A stretch of DNA of 18,549 nt, from assembly GCA_028702415.1 (NCBI GenBank), contig JAQVOT010000004.1, positions 1-18,549 of the forward strand. Direction: 5' to 3'. The DNA is from Eubacteriales bacterium (GTDB lineage: Bacteria; Bacillota; Clostridia; Peptostreptococcales; Anaerovoracaceae). Below the pieces are notes generated by a model. It saw only the letters and a program-made list of their open reading frames with translations. It was not told where the DNA came from and did not search any database. The first letter of the stretch is position 1. Each line of letters starts with the position of its first letter. Of this stretch, positions 13,886 through 18,549 are shown one piece after another. A program made the position numbers and the translations under genes.

Positions 13886-15457
13886 CTAACTTACCGCCCG
13901 TTCGAGCCTGTTAAGTGCTAAAGCAATGGTCAGGCCCGGAATTACTCTTCCACCTGTTACTTCCACTCCCAGAATTTCGTTTATTCTTTTGAGACGGTAC
14001 TGAACTGTGTTGGCATGGATGTCCATAAAATCCGCAGTTTTACCGCTGTTCATCCCGGTGTCTAAAACAAAGGTTTCTAAGGTGTCCAGAAGCTGAGCTC
14101 CCTTATGCTCACCCAGCAATTTGAATGGCTCCAGTAGCTCCAGATTGTTCTTCTTAAGGAAACCTCCCTGAATCTGAATATTGATGCAGGTATTGACCAG
14201 AGCCAGATCGTATTTTGTGAACACTCTCTTGTAAGGGAAAACCTTCTGAACAAATGCCCATGTTTCGGAGATCAGTCTGAAAGCATCGCCGGCACCTTCG
14301 ATTCCCGCCAGGCCTGTCACATGAAATATCCTGACGCCGTCCGTGGTCTTGATTCTGTTGAACAGTTCCACACAATCAGCTTGACAGTCTTCCTTTTCAT
14401 CAATCTCTTCAGTCTTGATAACCATACCGTAGGTTTCGTCTTCTTCAACAACCTTCAGAATCTCCAGATTTGTTTTCTTCTCGAATCCTGCAAAATCAGC
14501 CGCTTCCTTTTCCCGGTCCAGTCCCTTCGACAGGAAGACACTTAAAATATCTGACCCGTTTATTTTCACTTCGTTCTGCAATGTATAAGCCAGTGATTTA
14601 TTGCCCCGGATAAGTGCTCTGATGAATTCTGCTTTTGCATCACGCTCCGGTGTGTACTTCCACATACCCATGGCCAGTTCTATTATCTCAGCCAGCTTGG
14701 TTATTTCTCCGGCAGTGTAGGAATCCTCATTGTCCACAATTAACATGTAATACTTTTCGGCACCTATTACCACAGGACCCCAGTAAGTCAATACGCCGTT
14801 AACGTCAATCATGGTGTAGACCTTGCTGGTGTCACCCTCCACATTCCGCTCCCGCCCCAGACGAATGGCATCTGCAATGGTTACATTGTGTCGGGTTTCA
14901 ACAGTCAGCACCGGATTGTAATCCTCGCTGAGAAGAATCATCTGAAAATCATTGCTTATAGCAGCTTCTATCACCGCTGACTGGAAACTCGAATGTCTCT
15001 CGAAGTTAAGCAAATGGAATACAGTATTGCTTATGAGACTGTTTCTGAAATTGTCTCCGTAAAGAACCTTATCCATCACCTGAGAGATAACCTGGGAGTA
15101 TATAACTTCCGAGGGCATCTGTATCAGTGGAAGTTTAACTTCATTTGCTACCGCAATTATCTGCCCATCCAGCTTATCCAGAACCTTGCCCACATGAAAG
15201 ACAACCAGGGCTGCACAGCCTCTTCCGGCTACACCTCTGATAATTTCAAGCTGTTTTGCATGGTCATTTCTGCATGAGAGAAATGACGTGAGATAGATTT
15301 CTGTTGAATCGGTGCCAAGAAGATCCATGTCCTCCGCACCACTTATATCAAGCACTGAAATCTGTCGGACATCGTTTTTCAGCCCTTCTTTCCCTGCAAG
15401 AACTCTGGCGTTTTTAAACACCTGTAATTCAAGGCATTCTTTAACGGTCAGCTTCAT
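13886..15457 (-). CDS. PucR-family transcription regulator
   Basis: A 523-residue regulator. Residues 1 to about 125 match the PucR N-terminal domain ([29 protein letters not shown] opening, [12 protein letters not shown], then a block ending in [16 protein letters not shown]). The middle is a diverged sensor / GGDEF-like stretch. About 460-515 is the C-terminal PucR helix-turn-helix ([42 protein letters not shown]). Relatives control purine, amino-acid or polyphenol use; the target here is unknown. The frame is open back to 15523 inside ftsH. I choose the ATG at 15457 because the conserved domain begins there, with AAGGGGA 13 bases upstream; the ATG at 15469 is an alternative. The gene overlaps the ftsH end by 17 bases, so the two are co-transcribed. 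Confidence 0.9.
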   Translation of the reverse strand: MKLTVKECLELQVFKNARVLAGKEGLKNDVRQISVLDISGAEDMDLLGTDSTEIYLTSFLSCRNDHAKQLEIIRGVAGRGCAALVVFHVGKVLDKLDGQIIAVANEVKLPLIQMPSEVIYSQVISQVMDKVLYGDNFRNSLISNTVFHLLNFERHSSFQSAVIEAAISNDFQMILLSEDYNPVLTVETRHNVTIADAIRLGRERNVEGDTSKVYTMIDVNGVLTYWGPVVIGAEKYYMLIVDNEDSYTAGEITKLAEIIELAMGMWKYTPERDAKAEFIRALIRGNKSLAYTLQNEVKINGSDILSVFLSKGLDREKEAADFAGFEKKTNLEILKVVEEDETYGMVIKTEEIDEKEDCQADCVELFNRIKTTDGVRIFHVTGLAGIEGAGDAFRLISETWAFVQKVFPYKRVFTKYDLALVNTCINIQIQGGFLKKNNLELLEPFKLLGEHKGAQLLDTLETFVLDTGMNSGKTADFMDIHANTVQYRLKRINEILGVEVTGGRVIPGLTIALALNRLERAVS

Positions 15458-17642
15458 CCTTTTCACCATTCCCCTTCGAAGTTTTGGAGTCCGAATTCGC
15501 TTCGACTGGTTCACTATCGCCATTCCCTTCTTCCGAAGTTAACGGCTCGACTCCTGTTTTTTTTGTTTTCTCGACTTTTACTGGTTCAGCTGTATTAGTC
15601 ATATCATTATAAGTCATAATCCTCGGCTTGAACCTGGAGTTCTTACCCTGCTCTTCTATCATTTCGGAAAGCTCTTCCAGAGCTTCCTGTTTCTTTACTT
15701 CCACATCTTCCATGGCCTTCTGTTTGGCAAGCTTTCTCTTCTTAACCGCTTCCCTGGCTTCGGCCTTATCCTGAGCTTTGCGCTCCTCCGTCATGACCTT
15801 CTGTTCTTCTGCCAGTTCATCAGGAGTCTTTGTCCCGTCAAACAGATCAACAAACTGATCTTTGTCCAGGGTTTCAATTGCCAGAAGACCTTCAGCTACT
15901 GCATTAAGCTGTTCTTTATGTTCTTCCAGAATAGTTATTGCCGCATCGTAGGCTTCTTCCACAAGGGCCTTAACTTCTTCGTCAATCTGGTTTGCGGTTT
16001 CTTCCGAGTATGCCTTGGAAGACGTGATCTGATTGCCCAAGAATACCTCATCAGCACTGCTGTAGTTTACAGGGCCAATCTTTTCACTGAACCCGTACTT
16101 GGTAACCATCTCACGGGCAATGTCTGTTGCCCTTTGAATATCATTTGAAGCTCCTGTTGATATGTCATCCAGGGTGAGCTTTTCTGCCACACGACCACCC
16201 AGCAGATGAATGATCTGTTCCCTCATCTCTTCCCTGGTGCCGTAGTACTTGTCCTCCTTAGGTAGAATCATCGTAAATCCGCCTGCCCGACCTCTAGGAA
16301 TAATTGTTATCTGATGTACAGGGTCGGTCTTTGGCAGAACGTGAGCAACAACCGCATGTCCTGCTTCATGGAATGCGGTAAGCCTCCTCTCATCCTCAGA
16401 AATTACTCTGCTCTTTTTTTCAGGTCCTGCTATCACCTTGGTGATGGCCTCTTCTATTTCTTCCATTCGGATAACCATGCCGTTACGACGGGCAGCAAGA
16501 AGTGCCGCCTCATTCAACATGTTCTCAATATCTGCAGGAGTGAATCCCGGAGTTCTCCTTGCCAGTACCCTCGGGTCGACGCCCTCTCCCAGAGGTTTGT
16601 TCCGGGAGTGCACCTTGAAGATCTCCTCTCTCCCCAGAATATCTGGAATACCTATAACAATCTGCCTATCAAATCTTCCCGGTCTCAAAAGTGCCTGGTC
16701 CAAGACATCCGGTCTGTTGGTTGCTGCCAGAATGATAATTCCTGAATTTTCCGCAAAACCATCCATCTCAACCAGCAGCTGATTCAGAGTCTGTTCTCTT
16801 TCATCATGTCCGCCGCCCAGCCCTGCTCCACGCTTACGGCCTACAGCATCGATTTCATCGATAAACACGATGCATGGCGAATTCTTCTTAGCCTGATCAA
16901 AGAGATCTCTGACTCTGGAAGCTCCTACGCCTACAAACATTTCTACAAATTCCGAGCCACTGATGATGAAGAACGGTACTCCCGCTTCACCTGCCGTTGC
17001 CTTTGAAATATATGTCTTACCTGTTCCCGGAGGGCCCACCAGCAGGATACCCTTAGGAATTCTGGCTCCCAGCGCATTGTACTTGGCCGGGTGCTTCAGG
17101 AAATCAACAATTTCCTCCAGTTCTTCCTTTTCTTCCTTAAGTCCGGCAACATCATTGAATGTAACCTTTTTTTCGTCCCCCTTCTGCAGTCTGGCCTTGG
17201 ACTTGCCAAAGGACATAGCCTTGCCTCCACCGGCGTTCTGTCTCATGATGAACAAAAAGAACGCCACCATGATGCCTATCATAACCACTGTTGGCAGAAG
17301 CGTAATCCAGATTGATTCCTGCTTCGGCGCATCGCTGTCAAGCTTCAGTGTGCCATCGTTAACCTGCGGTACTATGTATTCCTGGTACAGGAAATCCATG
17401 TCAGCGGAACTGTTCACGTAACAGTAAACGGTGCTGCCATCTACAAGCTGTGCTGTCAGCCTGGTTTCCGTAACATTTATGCTCTCTACCTCGCTACTCT
17501 TCAGATGGGTCACCATAGTTGAAGTCTTTATCTGTTTCTGACCGCTTTCCTTTTCACCCCCGAAAAACCAGAAAAATCCTAGAACAAATACGAATAAAAA
17601 AACGTAAATCAACAAATTTTTCTTTACTTTACCATTTTTCAA
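15441..17642 (-). CDS. ftsH: ATP-dependent zinc metalloprotease FtsH, long C-terminal tail
   Basis: This membrane AAA+ protease degrades misassembled membrane proteins and some regulators. The protein is 733 residues. Domains: membrane helix 1 (9-27), extracellular part, helix 2 (about 111-133), AAA+ with Walker A GPPGTGKT (203-210), Walker B FIDEIDA (260-266) and the arginine-finger region (309-326), then a zinc protease with HEAGH (425-429) and a third ligand probably Asp501. Typical FtsH ends near 600-650. Here a charged tail from about 605 to 733 is rich in Lys/Glu (a likely coiled coil at 615-665), then Ser/Glu/Lys. Translation starts at TTG 17642: GGAGGG lies at good distance and no ATG fits. 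A strong promoter precedes it. The PucR-type gene overlaps its end. Confidence 0.96.
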   Translation of the reverse strand: MKNGKVKKNLLIYVFLFVFVLGFFWFFGGEKESGQKQIKTSTMVTHLKSSEVESINVTETRLTAQLVDGSTVYCYVNSSADMDFLYQEYIVPQVNDGTLKLDSDAPKQESIWITLLPTVVMIGIMVAFFLFIMRQNAGGGKAMSFGKSKARLQKGDEKKVTFNDVAGLKEEKEELEEIVDFLKHPAKYNALGARIPKGILLVGPPGTGKTYISKATAGEAGVPFFIISGSEFVEMFVGVGASRVRDLFDQAKKNSPCIVFIDEIDAVGRKRGAGLGGGHDEREQTLNQLLVEMDGFAENSGIIILAATNRPDVLDQALLRPGRFDRQIVIGIPDILGREEIFKVHSRNKPLGEGVDPRVLARRTPGFTPADIENMLNEAALLAARRNGMVIRMEEIEEAITKVIAGPEKKSRVISEDERRLTAFHEAGHAVVAHVLPKTDPVHQITIIPRGRAGGFTMILPKEDKYYGTREEMREQIIHLLGGRVAEKLTLDDISTGASNDIQRATDIAREMVTKYGFSEKIGPVNYSSADEVFLGNQITSSKAYSEETANQIDEEVKALVEEAYDAAITILEEHKEQLNAVAEGLLAIETLDKDQFVDLFDGTKTPDELAEEQKVMTEERKAQDKAEAREAVKKRKLAKQKAMEDVEVKKQEALEELSEMIEEQGKNSRFKPRIMTYNDMTNTAEPVKVEKTKKTGVEPLTSEEGNGDSEPVEANSDSKTSKGNGEKDEADR

Positions 17643-17689
17643 ACTCTACACCCTCCGTTTTTGTTGTTTTCTAACAAATTTTGCATGTC

Positions 17690-17718
17690 ATTTTATCATA
17701 TATAACATAAATGTTCAA
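17690..17718 (-). promoter_or_regulatory. Promoter of ftsH
   Basis: On the minus strand TTGAAC (17718-17713), a 17-base spacer and TAAAAT (17695-17690) preceded by TGA, an extended -10. It lies about 50 bases before the TTG start and after the tilS terminator, so ftsH is transcribed independently of tilS. Confidence 0.65.
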
Positions 17719-17743
17719 CTACTTCTATTTTTGCAAAGGCAAC

Positions 17744-17768
17744 AAAAAGGCGCTGCTTTCGCAGCACC
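17744..17768 (-). terminator. Terminator of tilS
   Basis: In the minus-strand RNA GGUGCUGC and GCAGCGCC form an 8-bp stem (one G-U pair) with a GAAA tetraloop, followed by UUUUUGUU. It lies 23 bases after the tilS stop. This is a textbook intrinsic terminator. Confidence 0.92.
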
Positions 17769-17791
17769 CCACAGCCTGATTTCGCGTTAAC

Positions 17792-18549
17792 TTATCTTTT
17801 TTCAAAGATTACTCTTCCTCTCCCTACGGTCAGGGCGTAAGCGTGAGGAAATTCCACCGTCTTCTCGCTTTGCTTTTTTTCTATTATTCTGTCAGCTGCC
17901 TCAAGGCGTTCTGCCGTAATATCCCGGTCAAGCCCTATTTCACCAAAGGCCTTGAAAATAATCCTGTGTCTGATGGCTTCGTGGCACTTTGCCAGACCCT
18001 CCCGATGAAGCACAATTCTGTTCGGTCCGAAATTTTTCCCCGCCGTATCCTTCAGAATCCTTAGCCCACTGTAAGCCTCCTCCGTGGCCTTCCAGAGGTA
18101 TTCCTTGTCCACTCCGGCAATTCCTGCCAGGCGAACCAGACCTTCCTTAATATTGGTATTATATTTATTTTCAATATACGGTAATAAATCTAATCTGATT
18201 TTATTTCGCGAATATATTTCCTGCTTGTTGGTGTGATCCATCACCGGATTCAGATTTCTTTCCCGGCAGTGGTCCTCAATGTCAACTCGCCAGGTGTCCA
18301 GTAGCGGCCTGATTACCTTAAATGATTTTCCCCCTCTGCGTTCTTCCCTCTCATAAGCTATCCCGGATAGTCCGTCGGTTCCGGTACCCCTGAGAATTCT
18401 GAACAGCACGGTTTCCGCCTGATCATCTGCGTTCTGGGCCACGGCAATTTTTGGTGCAAAGTCTACCCTCTCCTTACCGAAATACTCCTTTACTTTCTCC
18501 GCACATTCAAAGAATGCATCATATCTGGCTTTTCTTCCGGCCTCTTCGC
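17792..18549 (-). CDS. tilS: tRNA(Ile)-lysidine synthase, partial (5' end outside window)
   Basis: This enzyme adds lysine to C34 of the CAU-anticodon isoleucine tRNA so that it reads AUA. About 251 C-terminal codons are present. The frame runs through the window's right edge: upstream of the GTG at 18442 it reads EEAGRKARYDAFFECA and KIAVAQNADDQAETVLFRILRGTG, with the conserved DDQAET segment, so 18442 is not the start. The N-terminal SGGxDS nucleotide loop lies beyond the edge. The protein ends (VIFEKR) soon after the N-terminal and middle domains, so it seems to lack the C-terminal TilS domain found in longer versions. In many Firmicutes hpt lies between tilS and ftsH. Here only a terminator and the ftsH promoter do. 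Confidence 0.93.
   Translation of the reverse strand, partial: EEAGRKARYDAFFECAEKVKEYFGKERVDFAPKIAVAQNADDQAETVLFRILRGTGTDGLSGIAYEREERRGGKSFKVIRPLLDTWRVDIEDHCRERNLNPVMDHTNKQEIYSRNKIRLDLLPYIENKYNTNIKEGLVRLAGIAGVDKEYLWKATEEAYSGLRILKDTAGKNFGPNRIVLHREGLAKCHEAIRHRIIFKAFGEIGLDRDITAERLEAADRIIEKKQSEKTVEFPHAYALTVGRGRVIFEKR

Overview
The window looks like chromosomal DNA from an anaerobic, fermentative Firmicute (Clostridia). A butyrate-producing amino-acid fermenter, possibly near Anaerovoracaceae / Clostridiales Family XIII, is my inference. The basis is a Clostridium kluyveri-like SucD beside a butyryl-CoA:acetate-type CoA-transferase, a biotin-dependent decarboxylase of the sodium-pump kind, strong GGAGG ribosome sites, AT-rich promoters and hairpin-plus-T terminators. 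No rRNA, tRNA, CRISPR array, transposase or phage gene was seen.

Layout: two plus-strand genes lie at the left end, a CoA-acylating aldehyde dehydrogenase (sucD-like, 206-1570) and a CoA-transferase (1709-3067). Each appears to have its own promoter and terminator. Everything to the right is on the minus strand. Read in transcription order from the right edge it is: tilS (partial, strong terminator), ftsH overlapping a PucR-type regulator, glyA, a Crp/Fnr-type regulator, galE, a substrate-binding lipoprotein with a fused permease-ATPase ABC protein, mmdA, an OadG-like membrane subunit, a biotin carrier protein, coaX and dus. dus converges on the CoA-transferase gene at a shared terminator.

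How the genes work together: sucD and the CoA-transferase fit acyl-CoA / short-chain fatty acid fermentation. mmdA, the OadG-like subunit and the biotin carrier fit a membrane acyl-CoA decarboxylase, but the membrane beta subunit is not in the window. The lipoprotein and the fused ABC protein form a compact importer of unknown substrate. tilS, ftsH, glyA, coaX, dus and galE are housekeeping.

The most interesting signal is a short palindromic repeat family (15-bp stem, 7-nt loop, ATGAGT...ACTCAT ends, GGGACGT core). One copy follows sucD and one follows the biotin-carrier gene, both shaped like terminators. A third, nearly identical to the first, lies in frame inside the Crp/Fnr-type coding sequence, where it supplies about 11 residues between the sensor and DNA-binding domains. 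I found no convincing multi-gene novel system. The fused ABC protein and the insert-bearing dus are smaller curiosities.
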